DNA of 36,837 nucleotides, taken from a virus. How positions within the stretch are numbered: position 1 is the first letter of the stretch; each line of letters begins with the position of its first letter. The position numbers and the translations under genes were made by a program. The DNA lies in IMG/VR virus record IMGVR_UViG_3300042866_002051, positions 1-36,837 of that record, one strand, 5' to 3'. This document shows positions 21,567 to 27,234 of the stretch, one piece after another. The notes below the pieces were generated by a model. The model ran no database searches. It was not told where the DNA came from and worked only from the letters and a program-made list of their open reading frames with translations.

Positions 21567-21628
21567 AGCAGCCCCCGGAGCCAGGCAAGGGCCCTGGCGA
21601 TACGGGCGAGGTGAGGGTGGTGCATCAT
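21563..21628 (-). CDS. 21-residue mini-protein
   Basis: ATG at 21628 and the stop at 21563 are both locked to neighbours by 4-base overlaps (ATGA upstream, GTGA downstream). The product starts Met-Met-His-His and continues as one amphipathic, Trp-containing helix. It may be a genuine micro-ORF or only a coupling device that carries ribosomes to the next gene. Confidence 0.35.
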   Translation of the reverse strand: MMHHPHLARIARALAWLRGLL

Positions 21629-21912
21629 GGTGCCTTCGGCGGGGGCGGGGCCAGGTCGGTGTCGTGGCGAGCGCGCCATGTGTCGAGGGCGCGGTGGACG
21701 CGGCCCGGGAGCGGCGCGTCGTCGAGCTGGACGACGACGGCCCGTGCCGCGCTGGCGAGGGTGTTGTGGCCAGCCACGCCGGGGGCTTTCGACGGGCGGT
21801 GCCCGACCTGGTTGACCACGCAAAGGCTGAATTTCCCGCGATCATCTGTGAGGATCTGGAGCGCGTGTCCCGGCGAGATGGCGCGGGCGAGGTCTTCGAT
21901 GGGATCAGTCAT
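21625..21912 (-). CDS. Hypothetical protein, 95 residues
   Basis: ATG at 21912. An acidic start is followed by strand-helix sequence (Gly-Lys-Phe-Ser-Leu-Cys-Val-Val-Asn), an Ala-rich helix and a C-terminal Trp-Arg-Ala-Arg-His-Asp-Thr-Asp-Leu motif followed by prolines. The last motif also ends the neighbouring 21905-22081 product. It overlaps that gene by eight bases. Function unknown. Confidence 0.5.
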   Translation of the reverse strand: MTDPIEDLARAISPGHALQILTDDRGKFSLCVVNQVGHRPSKAPGVAGHNTLASAARAVVVQLDDAPLPGRVHRALDTWRARHDTDLAPPPPKAP

Positions 21913-22081
21913 GGTCGTGGGCCTCCGGTGGTGGCGTCAGGTCGGTGTCATGCTCGGCGGTGCGCCACTCGTTCAGGATGGCGGCGCGTCGGGTGGGGGA
22001 GATCACCCACTCCCCGGACTCGGGAGGGGCGCAGGGGGCGGTGTCCCGCGAGGGCGGCGGGGGCGGGATGCAGGGCCTCAT
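21905..22081 (-). CDS. Hypothetical protein, 58 residues, shares HDTDL-PPP tail
   Basis: ATG at 22081 overlaps the upstream stop as ATGA. A Cys/Pro-rich start precedes a helix-turn region (Glu-Trp-Val-Ile-Ser-Pro-Thr-Arg-Arg) and the tail Glu-His-Asp-Thr-Asp-Leu-Thr-Pro-Pro-Pro. The tail matches that of the next gene, which suggests duplication or a common docking peptide. Function unknown. Confidence 0.45.
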   Translation of the reverse strand: MRPCIPPPPPSRDTAPCAPPESGEWVISPTRRAAILNEWRTAEHDTDLTPPPEAHDHD

Positions 22082-22380
22082 GGGGCCTCCAGGAGCTTGC
22101 GGAGGGCACGGATGGCAGGAGCGCTGCGGATGTCCTCCGTGCGACTCGTCGGGAGGTCGGCGGGCGGGTTCGCCGCGCACTCGTCGCAGGCGTACCAGCA
22201 GCCAGCGAACGGAGGCGCAAAGGTGCAAATCTTGGTGGCGATCGTGAGGTACTCGTGGCGGCGCCCAACGCATGAATGCGCGTCAAACCGGAGCGTATCC
22301 AGCAGCGACGCCGCGGCTTCTCGGAGGGCTCTGTGCTCGGCCTTCAGGGCGGCCAGGGCTTCGATTTGTGGGGCGCTCAC
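22078..22380 (-). CDS. Cys-containing hypothetical protein, 100 residues
   Basis: GTG at 22380 overlaps the upstream stop as GTGA. An N-terminal coiled-coil-like helix (residues 3-30) is followed by Cys/His residues and a Cys-Trp-Tyr-Ala-Cys-Asp-Glu-Cys cluster near residue 65, a likely metal site. The C-terminus is helical and basic. It joins the series of probable zinc-binding proteins of this operon. Confidence 0.5.
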   Translation of the reverse strand: MSAPQIEALAALKAEHRALREAAASLLDTLRFDAHSCVGRRHEYLTIATKICTFAPPFAGCWYACDECAANPPADLPTSRTEDIRSAPAIRALRKLLEAP

Positions 22381-22697
22381 GACGTCATCTCCAGCCAGAG
22401 CGCACGGCCGGCGCCGGTGAGGGTGTAGATCACGGGTTCGTCGTCCTCCCTGGAGAGCAGGCCCCGGCGGACCAGCGAGGTGGCGGCCGAGGCTTCGTTG
22501 CGGTTGACGGATGCGGACCCGGCGCGGGCGACCATTTCGAGGGCGCGGCACTGCGGGACGCTGAGGCGCTGAGCACGAGCGCAGGGACAGGGGGTGACGC
22601 GGAGCACGCCACAGCGGGCGCACCGGCGCAGGGGGATCCCCGGGGCCTCGTCGGCGCGGTCCGCGTGGGGGCTGGCGAGGGCGTAGGCGTCGGTCAT
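22377..22697 (-). CDS. Zinc-knuckle winged-helix protein, probable DNA-binding regulator
   Basis: 106 residues, ATG at 22697. Residues about 26-40 carry Cys-Ala-Arg-Cys and Cys-Pro-Cys, a likely zinc site. Residues about 45-104 form a winged helix: helix Gln-Cys-Arg-Ala-Leu-Glu-Met-Val, helix Asn-Glu-Ala-Ser-Ala-Ala-Thr-Ser-Leu-Val-Arg-Arg-Gly-Leu-Leu, and a wing ending Ile-Tyr-Thr-Leu-Thr. This resembles MarR/PadR-type folds. Its targets are unknown. Confidence 0.6.
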   Translation of the reverse strand: MTDAYALASPHADRADEAPGIPLRRCARCGVLRVTPCPCARAQRLSVPQCRALEMVARAGSASVNRNEASAATSLVRRGLLSREDDEPVIYTLTGAGRALWLEMTS

Positions 22698-22975
22698 GAC
22701 ATCCTCCCAAGCTCATCAAGAAGCGCACTCAGGGCGCGCGCCTCGGTGTCGCTGACGAGGTCGCGGTGCTCTCGGAGCAGCTCCGCGGCGATGAGCCGGA
22801 CCGCTCCGTTTGCGTCGTGGTCGGGGAGCCCGGTGATCGTGACGCGGTAAGCCGTCCCGGCGCCGTCCACGATGACGACGCGGAAGTGCGGCTCGCCGAA
22901 CGCAGGGGCGATGGCGCGCAGGTAGACCTCTCGATCCGGGAGGGCCCTGGCGAGGGCTTGCAAGGCGGCGCTCAC
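22694..22975 (-). CDS. Hypothetical protein, 93 residues
   Basis: GTG at 22975 overlaps the upstream stop as GTGA. A short helix, a beta meander (Phe-Arg-Val-Val-Ile-Val-Asp then Tyr-Arg-Val-Thr-Ile-Thr-Gly-Leu) and two Ala/Leu helices suggest a small alpha/beta fold. No family is recognised. Confidence 0.5.
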   Translation of the reverse strand: MSAALQALARALPDREVYLRAIAPAFGEPHFRVVIVDGAGTAYRVTITGLPDHDANGAVRLIAAELLREHRDLVSDTEARALSALLDELGRMS

Positions 22976-23400
22976 GCGGCCACCGCCGGGGCGTCGAGAC
23001 CGTACAGGGCCAGCTCCGCGCGCTCGCGGGCCAGCGGCAGGGGGTCCGCCGCGAGGATCTGCTGGCACCGGCGCCGCACCGCGGGGGCGACACCGCCGAC
23101 GATGGCGCCGCGACGGGCGAGCATGACCAGCTTGACGAGCGCCTTGGCTTCGTCGAGGTGCCGGAGGTCGAGGGCGTGGCGCTCTTCGCGGAGGGCCACC
23201 GGGAGCGCGGCGGCGCTGGTGCCGTGGAGGTCGAGCAGCTCGGCGGCGCGCATGGCTGCGGCCTTGACCGCGGGGGGTAGGCTGGCGTCCGCGGGGGTGC
23301 CGGTGAGGGCACGGGCGGCGCGGATGGGGGCGCCGTCGTAGAGGCGGTCTTCGTCGGAGGCGAGGGTGCGGAGGATGGTGCTGGGGAGGATCGTGGGCAT
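22972..23400 (-). CDS. Helical hypothetical protein, 142 residues
   Basis: ATG at 23400 with GGAG about ten bases upstream. The product is all helical, Ala/Leu/Arg-rich, with no TM segment and no catalytic motif. It is the second gene of the leftward operon, 84 bases after the first, and coupled to the next gene. Function unknown. Confidence 0.55.
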   Translation of the reverse strand: MPTILPSTILRTLASDEDRLYDGAPIRAARALTGTPADASLPPAVKAAAMRAAELLDLHGTSAAALPVALREERHALDLRHLDEAKALVKLVMLARRGAIVGGVAPAVRRRCQQILAADPLPLARERAELALYGLDAPAVAA

Positions 23401-23484
23401 GGTCGTGGTCTCCGTGGTGGGTGGGCTCGTGGGCCCCGCACTGCCCCCGCTCCGAGGAGGAGAGGCAGAACGTGGCCGGCGAGG

Positions 23485-23883
23485 TCAGGCGACCCGGCGC
23501 ACCGGCAGGCGCTCGTCACGCAGCGCCCGGGTGCGGCAGCGGAGTTCCACCGCGAGGTCATCGAGGGCGGCGGTGTCCTGGACGGTGGCCTGCCGCCAGT
23601 CGGCCGAGTCCCAGTCCTCGCAGCCGTGCTCCATGCGGAGGTCGCAGATCACACGGTCGGCAGCGTCCAGGAGGGCCCAGGGGAGGCTTCCGCCATCGAG
23701 GGCGATCCCGGCGGCGGCCAGCAGGGTCGCGGCCGAGAGGAAGGGGTTGGCGACCCCCAGGAGAGAGGCTGCGGCGTGGGCCTCGCGGAGGTCCGCGTCG
23801 AGGCTGGCGGCGGCCTCCAGGTCGTCAGACGGACGGGCGAAGGCGAGGAGCGAGGGGATGTTGGCGGTGTGTCGGCTGGGCAT
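23485..23883 (-). CDS. First gene of leftward early operon, unknown function
   Basis: 132 residues. ATG at 23883 lies only seven bases beyond the -10 element of the leftward promoter, so translation is probably leaderless. The product is helical and acidic with Asp-Asp-Leu-Glu and Asp-Ala-Asp-Leu-Arg segments, a Trp-Asp-Ser-Ala-Asp-Trp motif near residue 100 and a basic tail. Its place corresponds to the promoter-proximal gene of a lambda pL operon, where antiterminators or host-interaction factors are often found, but nothing in the sequence shows that role. Confidence 0.55.
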   Translation of the reverse strand: MPSRHTANIPSLLAFARPSDDLEAAASLDADLREAHAAASLLGVANPFLSAATLLAAAGIALDGGSLPWALLDAADRVICDLRMEHGCEDWDSADWRQATVQDTAALDDLAVELRCRTRALRDERLPVRRVA

Positions 23884-23890
23884 GTCCAGT

Positions 23891-23919
23891 AAACTAAACC
23901 GAACCACCCTCATGGTCAA
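23891..23919 (-). promoter_or_regulatory. Leftward early promoter (PL-like) with operator
   Basis: Minus strand TTGACC (23919-23914), 17-base spacer, TAGTTT (23896-23891). The end of the spacer and the start of the -10 read TTCGGTTTA (23903-23895), the same nine bases in the same register as the rightward promoter at 24869-24897. The first start codon is at 23883. Confidence 0.6.
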
Positions 23920-23936
23920 GTGCAAATGTTCAGAAA

Positions 23937-23949
23937 ACCGAACTTCGGT
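23937..23949. promoter_or_regulatory. Operator-like palindrome ACCGAACTTCGGT
   Basis: A perfect 13-base odd palindrome with ACCGAA / TTCGGT half-sites, the same half-sites as in the left and right promoters. It lies between the leftward promoter and the rightward membrane-protein gene at 23968 and could regulate either. Confidence 0.55.
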
Positions 23950-23967
23950 GGTGTTACAGAGTGAACC

Positions 23968-24357
23968 ATGGGGAAGACCCTGCTTTGGCTCATCTTGTGC
24001 TGGGTGGCGTTTGAGACGGGGGGCCCTATCGGCACCGCGGCCATGGTCGGGCTGTGGGTCGTGGTCGCCTACCTGCCGCAGAGGAGGCGCCAGGCCAGGG
24101 AGGCGGCGCGCACCTTCCACGAGAGCGACGCAAGCCACCCCTTCAAGTTCACCTCCACGACGGTGGACTTCGAGGAGATGACCCTCACCCGCAAGGTCTC
24201 ACGAGCGGGCGAAGAGGATGAGGAGGACTCGTGGACTCTGAGCCGCAAGGGCGAGGGCGCCTGGCTCCAGTGCGAGGCCGGCGAGTGGACGCCCCTGGGG
24301 GCGCACTTCGCAACGCGCCTGGAGGTCGCCTACCAGCGCTACCTCAGGACGCTTTGA
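23968..24357 (+). CDS. Membrane protein in the immunity region, superinfection-exclusion candidate
   Basis: 129 residues, ATG 23968. Residues about 3-37 are two closely spaced hydrophobic helices with a Gly-Gly-Pro-Ile-Gly turn, followed by a basic stop-transfer Arg-Arg-Arg and a soluble domain rich in Glu, Trp and Thr. It is transcribed alone, convergent with and overlapping the repressor gene by 14 bases, and preceded by an operator-like palindrome. Genes beside a phage repressor that encode small inner-membrane proteins often act in prophage-mediated exclusion; this is an inference from place. Confidence 0.6.
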   Translation: MGKTLLWLILCWVAFETGGPIGTAAMVGLWVVVAYLPQRRRQAREAARTFHESDASHPFKFTSTTVDFEEMTLTRKVSRAGEEDEEDSWTLSRKGEGAWLQCEAGEWTPLGAHFATRLEVAYQRYLRTL

Positions 24358-24817
24358 GGGCGCCGGGTGTGGGGGGTGCGCTCTCCAGGACGTGGTGCCA
24401 CCAGTCCACGAGCTGTTGCACTTGAAATTCGTCCAGGATCAAGACCTGCGGCGCCGGGGTGTTGCCGGCGGCTCGCCAGGCGGCCTCGCTGTAGAGGCGA
24501 CCCCGGGGGGTCATGGCGACGTTCTTCCGGATCTGCTCCCAGCCCGGGATCTGCCGGAGCAGGTAGGCTGACAGGGGGGTGGCCCCCTCTGCCTCGGCGT
24601 GGAGCTGCGCCGGGGTTTTGCCCAGGGCCTTGGCGAACCCCTGGACGGTGCGGAACCCCCCGCCGGCGCCCTTGTTCTTGATGGTGTTGATCGTCGCCTT
24701 GCTGAGCCCCGAGGCTTTGGCGAAGTCGACCTCTGTTCGCGTCGGATCCTCCGCCAGCCAGGCGAGGAGGAGCCGGCGGAGATGCGCGCTCATGCTCTCG
24801 TCGGGTGGTTTCGGCAT
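24344..24817 (-). CDS. Phage repressor, Cro/C1-type HTH (CI-like)
   Basis: 157 residues. ATG at 24817 (an in-frame TTG lies two codons upstream). Residues about 27-75 form an XRE-type HTH: Glu-Val-Asp-Phe-Ala-Lys-Ala-Ser-Gly-Leu-Ser then Ala-Thr-Ile-Asn-Thr-Ile, with Gly-Phe-Ala-Lys-Ala-Leu-Gly after it. The C-terminal half is a small alpha/beta region without the Ser-Lys catalytic dyad of LexA-type self-cleaving repressors, so induction may differ from lambda. It is divergent from a Cro-like gene and flanked by shared operator motifs, the standard arrangement of a lysogeny switch. Confidence 0.8.
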   Translation of the reverse strand: MPKPPDESMSAHLRRLLLAWLAEDPTRTEVDFAKASGLSKATINTIKNKGAGGGFRTVQGFAKALGKTPAQLHAEAEGATPLSAYLLRQIPGWEQIRKNVAMTPRGRLYSEAAWRAAGNTPAPQVLILDEFQVQQLVDWWHHVLESAPPTPGALKAS

Positions 24818-24845
24818 GCCCAATCCCTAGCGTTTCCGGCGTTTG

Positions 24846-24854
24846 GGTTTACCG
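24846..24854. promoter_or_regulatory. Operator half-site GGTTTACCG upstream of the repressor
   Basis: GGTTTACC recurs at 24888-24895 in the right operator, and GGTTTA-GTTTAC occurs on the minus strand in the left one. This copy is in the repressor's own upstream region and may allow autoregulation. Confidence 0.4.
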
Positions 24855-24868
24855 ACGTGGACAACCCC

Positions 24869-24903
24869 TTGCTTTTAGGCTACGTTCGGTTTACCTTACC
24901 GAA
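24869..24903 (+). promoter_or_regulatory. Rightward early promoter (PR-like) with operator
   Basis: TTGCTT (24869-24874), 17-base spacer, TACCTT (24892-24897). TTCGGTTTACCTTACCGAA (24885-24903) is an inverted repeat TTCGGT / ACCGAA covering the -10. The ATG of the Cro-like gene is eight bases after the -10, so the transcript would be nearly leaderless. Confidence 0.6.
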
Positions 24904-24905
24904 TC

Positions 24906-25187
24906 ATGGCCCGCCCGACACCAGCCCTCATCGCCCTGCGGAAGTTCATCCGCCGCCAAAGCCTGCAAAATGTACAGGTTGCCCGGGGGGTTGGCGTGTC
25001 CAAGGGGCTCGTCACGGGCTGGCTCTCTGGCGAGGGGCTCCCGGGCCCCCTGTTCCGCGTGCTGCTGGAGCGATGGACCGGCGGCGAGGTCCGCGCCGAC
25101 GAATGGTTCTCCCTGGAGGAGCGCGCCCAGATCGCACGCCAGGCCCCGTACCGCGCGGAGACCTCTGCCGCCGTCGAGGCCGCGTGA
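24906..25187 (+). CDS. Cro-like HTH regulator
   Basis: 93 residues, ATG 24906. Residues about 20-60 are a helix-turn-helix: Asn-Val-Gln-Val-Ala-Arg-Gly-Val-Gly-Val-Ser then Gly-Leu-Val-Thr-Gly-Trp-Leu, followed by the Pro-Leu-Phe-Arg-Val-Leu-Leu-Glu-Arg-Trp helix. It is the first gene of the rightward series and divergent from the repressor, the usual position of Cro. It is expected to bind the shared TTCGGT operators and to shut off repressor synthesis. Confidence 0.75.
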   Translation: MARPTPALIALRKFIRRQSLQNVQVARGVGVSKGLVTGWLSGEGLPGPLFRVLLERWTGGEVRADEWFSLEERAQIARQAPYRAETSAAVEAA

Positions 25188-25414
25188 CGGACCCCCTGGA
25201 CCAGCGCACCGCGCTCGCGGCACCGGCGCCCCTCTCGGCCACGGACCGCAGCACCCTGGAGTGTGCCTCGCGCATCCTCGCCATCGAGGCCCGCGAGTGC
25301 ATCGACCGCGCCTCGCTGGCGACGGGCGGCCCCGGTGACCTGGCCAGGGCGCTGGAGTGCTCCCAAGCTGCCCGGGCGATCCAGGAGCTGATCGCGCGTC
25401 GGGGTGCCCGGTGA
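25184..25414 (+). CDS. Small early protein, 76 residues, unknown
   Basis: GTG 25184 overlaps the Cro-like stop as GTGA. Two amphipathic helices with three Cys residues and Ala/Arg-rich surfaces; no motif recognised. It belongs to the rightward early transcript. Confidence 0.5.
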   Translation: MTDPLDQRTALAAPAPLSATDRSTLECASRILAIEARECIDRASLATGGPGDLARALECSQAARAIQELIARRGAR

Positions 25415-25728
25415 GCGCGCGGGTCTACGTCTGGCCCCGAGGGGTCGCGAAGGTCCCGCGGGGACCTGCCGCGAGCTTCTCCTGGGGCAGCGACGACGTG
25501 CCCCCGACCCCGGCAGAGGCCGCCGCGTGGTGGCGTGACCAGGCCCAGACCGCGCGGGACGAGGCGGCGCGGCTCTCCGGGGAGGTGCTCCGCGCCCTCG
25601 CCCGTGCCCAGAGCTGCGACCGCTTTGCCGCCCGCGTCGAAGAGAATTCCACCTGCCCGCCCCCTCGCGCCAACGAGGAGACGGGCTCTCCCACCTGCAC
25701 TGAAGGAGACCCCGATGAATCAGCATAG
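25411..25728 (+). CDS. Small early protein, 105 residues, unknown
   Basis: GTG 25411 overlaps the previous stop (GTGA). A strand-rich start (Val-Tyr-Val-Trp-Pro-Arg-Gly) is followed by a Trp-Trp helix, a coiled helix and a Pro/Cys/Glu-rich tail which overlaps the next gene by 14 bases. Function unknown. Confidence 0.5.
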   Translation: MSARVYVWPRGVAKVPRGPAASFSWGSDDVPPTPAEAAAWWRDQAQTARDEAARLSGEVLRALARAQSCDRFAARVEENSTCPPPRANEETGSPTCTEGDPDESA

Positions 25729-26230
25729 CACACCTATCGTCCCTGTCCCCGTCCCTGTCCTGGAGACCGTCGAGGTTTCTCTCCAGGATTCCCGTGGGCG
25801 TCTCGCCGCCCTCGCCGCCATCGCTCTGGACCGCTGCCCCGCGGAGCTGGTGGCGCGTCGCACGGGTCGCAGCCAGGCCACCGTCTACGGCTGGCGCCAC
25901 GAGGCCACCGTGGGCGGGCTCCGGGTGCTCGACCTGGTGCTGGCGCCCCGCCCCTTCGGGGTCATGGTGGCGCGCGGGCTCGTGGCGTCGATGGGCGCCC
26001 CGCCCCCGGATGGCCCCTCGCGCTCGGCGCTGGCGGCGGTCCTCGCGCGCATCGGCGGGCTGCTCCTGGTGGTCTCCCAGGAAGACCCCTCGCGGCTGTC
26101 CGACGAGGCCCTCCGCGATCGGCTCAAGACCCTCGACGAAGCCGAGGATGCGCTGAAGCGGGAGCGCCGGGCGTACGACATCGAGGCGATGCGCCGCCGG
26201 GTCCAGGTCCAGAAGGACGGTGGACGGTGA
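25715..26230 (+). CDS. HTH protein, CII-like regulator candidate
   Basis: 171 residues, ATG 25715 with a strong AAGGAG site seven bases upstream. A Pro-Val repeat start (residues 8-16) precedes a helix-turn-helix near residues 40-62 (Glu-Leu-Val-Ala-Arg-Arg-Thr-Gly-Arg-Ser-Gln-Ala-Thr-Val-Tyr-Gly-Trp) and a long C-terminal helical region rich in Asp/Glu/Arg (about 115-170). Its position between Cro and replication genes matches lambda cII. The role as activator is inferred. Confidence 0.55.
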   Translation: MNQHSTPIVPVPVPVLETVEVSLQDSRGRLAALAAIALDRCPAELVARRTGRSQATVYGWRHEATVGGLRVLDLVLAPRPFGVMVARGLVASMGAPPPDGPSRSALAAVLARIGGLLLVVSQEDPSRLSDEALRDRLKTLDEAEDALKRERRAYDIEAMRRRVQVQKDGGR

Positions 26231-26688
26231 GCGGCAAGACGTTTGCTGAGGGCATGGCCGAGAGGTGCGTCCAGGGACACGTTGACCCGCGAGGGGCGGA
26301 CTTCGTTCACCTGCGGGACAAGGCCGGCAGGGCGGTGCTGTCCGTGGCCCCCCGGGAGGTCCACTGCCCCCTCGGTTCGGCGCTGGGTTTCGTCCGCGCC
26401 GCCGTCGCCGAGCTGGTCGAGGCCGGCGTCGAGGAGGGCCGGCGCCAGGCTAGCGAGCCCTCCCCCGAGGCCCTCGCCGCCGCGCGAGCAGAAGGCCACG
26501 AGGCGGGGATCGCCGTCGGCTGGACGCGCGCCCTCGCGGTGGCGATCCGGGAGGTCGAGGCGCAGCAGGAGGGCGTGGATCTGCTGAGGCGGTCGCTGGC
26601 CCGGGGACAGGATGACCTGCGGGTGGCCGAGGCCATCCGCAACGCCATCTCCGAGGCGTCTCCGATCCAGGGGGGCTACGATGAGTGA
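26227..26688 (+). CDS. Early protein, 153 residues, unknown
   Basis: GTG 26227 overlaps the previous stop as GTGA. A beta-containing N-terminal part with His/Cys residues (Cys-Val-Gln-Gly-His, His-Cys-Pro) is followed by a long Ala/Glu helix from about residue 55 on, interrupted by Gly-His-Glu-Ala-Gly. No family recognised. Confidence 0.5.
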   Translation: MSGKTFAEGMAERCVQGHVDPRGADFVHLRDKAGRAVLSVAPREVHCPLGSALGFVRAAVAELVEAGVEEGRRQASEPSPEALAAARAEGHEAGIAVGWTRALAVAIREVEAQQEGVDLLRRSLARGQDDLRVAEAIRNAISEASPIQGGYDE

Positions 26689-26830
26689 CCTCGCCTTCAC
26701 CGTGGTCTTCAAGCGGCGCCGCGTCGGGCCGTTCCGGACGATCCGCGCGGCCGTCGAGGCGCTGCGCGCGGCTCGCGTCGAGGCCGGCGCCCCCCACGAG
26801 GGGCACATCAAGGCTGAGGTGGCGTCGTGA
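26681..26830 (+). CDS. Small basic protein, 49 residues
   Basis: ATG 26681 lies eight bases inside the end of the previous gene. A strand (Ala-Phe-Thr-Val-Val-Phe-Lys-Arg-Arg-Arg) followed by an Ala/Arg helix gives a compact basic protein. It is coupled to the RNase H-fold gene by GTGA. Function unknown. Confidence 0.5.
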   Translation: MSDLAFTVVFKRRRVGPFRTIRAAVEALRAARVEAGAPHEGHIKAEVAS

Positions 26831-27234
26831 TCGCTGAGGTCTACGTGGCGATCTGCCAGGACCGGGGCGACCAGCAGGCCCGGGTGGTCTTCCATGCCTA
26901 CGACGAGGACGGCCGGTGCAAGGAGGTTGCCCGGTACGTGCCCGCGCTCTCCACGTCCAACCAGACGGCGGCGCAGGCCATCTTGACGGCGCTGGAGAGG
27001 CTCCAGAAGCACGGCCACACGGGCACCGTCGTCTACACCAACCTGAAGGCCGCGGTGCCGCGCCCCGATCACCGGACCTACTCCGGCGCCGAGGGGTTTC
27101 AGGCGCTGGTGGACCGCATCCACCTCGCCTCCGTCGAGAGCGGCTGCGAGGTCGCGTGGTGCTCCTCGGGTCACCCGAGGATGGGCGCCGCCCGCGCGGT
27201 GGCCCGCGACGAGAGGGAGGAGGCGAGCCTATGA
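26827..27234 (+). CDS. RNase HI-fold protein lacking the catalytic acids
   Basis: 135 residues, GTG 26827. The order of elements matches RNase HI: an opening strand (Val-Tyr-Val), a helix after Ser-Asn-Gln-Thr (residues 43-60) at the place of the Glu-bearing helix, a strand Val-Val-Tyr-Thr-Asn (68-72) at the place of Tyr-Thr-Asp-Ser, and near the end Ser-Gly-His-Pro (114-117) followed by an Ala/Arg helix as in the Gly-His segment. The positions of Asp10, Glu48, Asp70 and Asp134 of the E. coli enzyme appear to be Ala/Val, Ala48, Asn72 and Arg123. If the alignment is right it binds nucleic acid but cannot cut. It directly precedes the primase-helicase. Confidence 0.5.
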   Translation: MIAEVYVAICQDRGDQQARVVFHAYDEDGRCKEVARYVPALSTSNQTAAQAILTALERLQKHGHTGTVVYTNLKAAVPRPDHRTYSGAEGFQALVDRIHLASVESGCEVAWCSSGHPRMGAARAVARDEREEASL

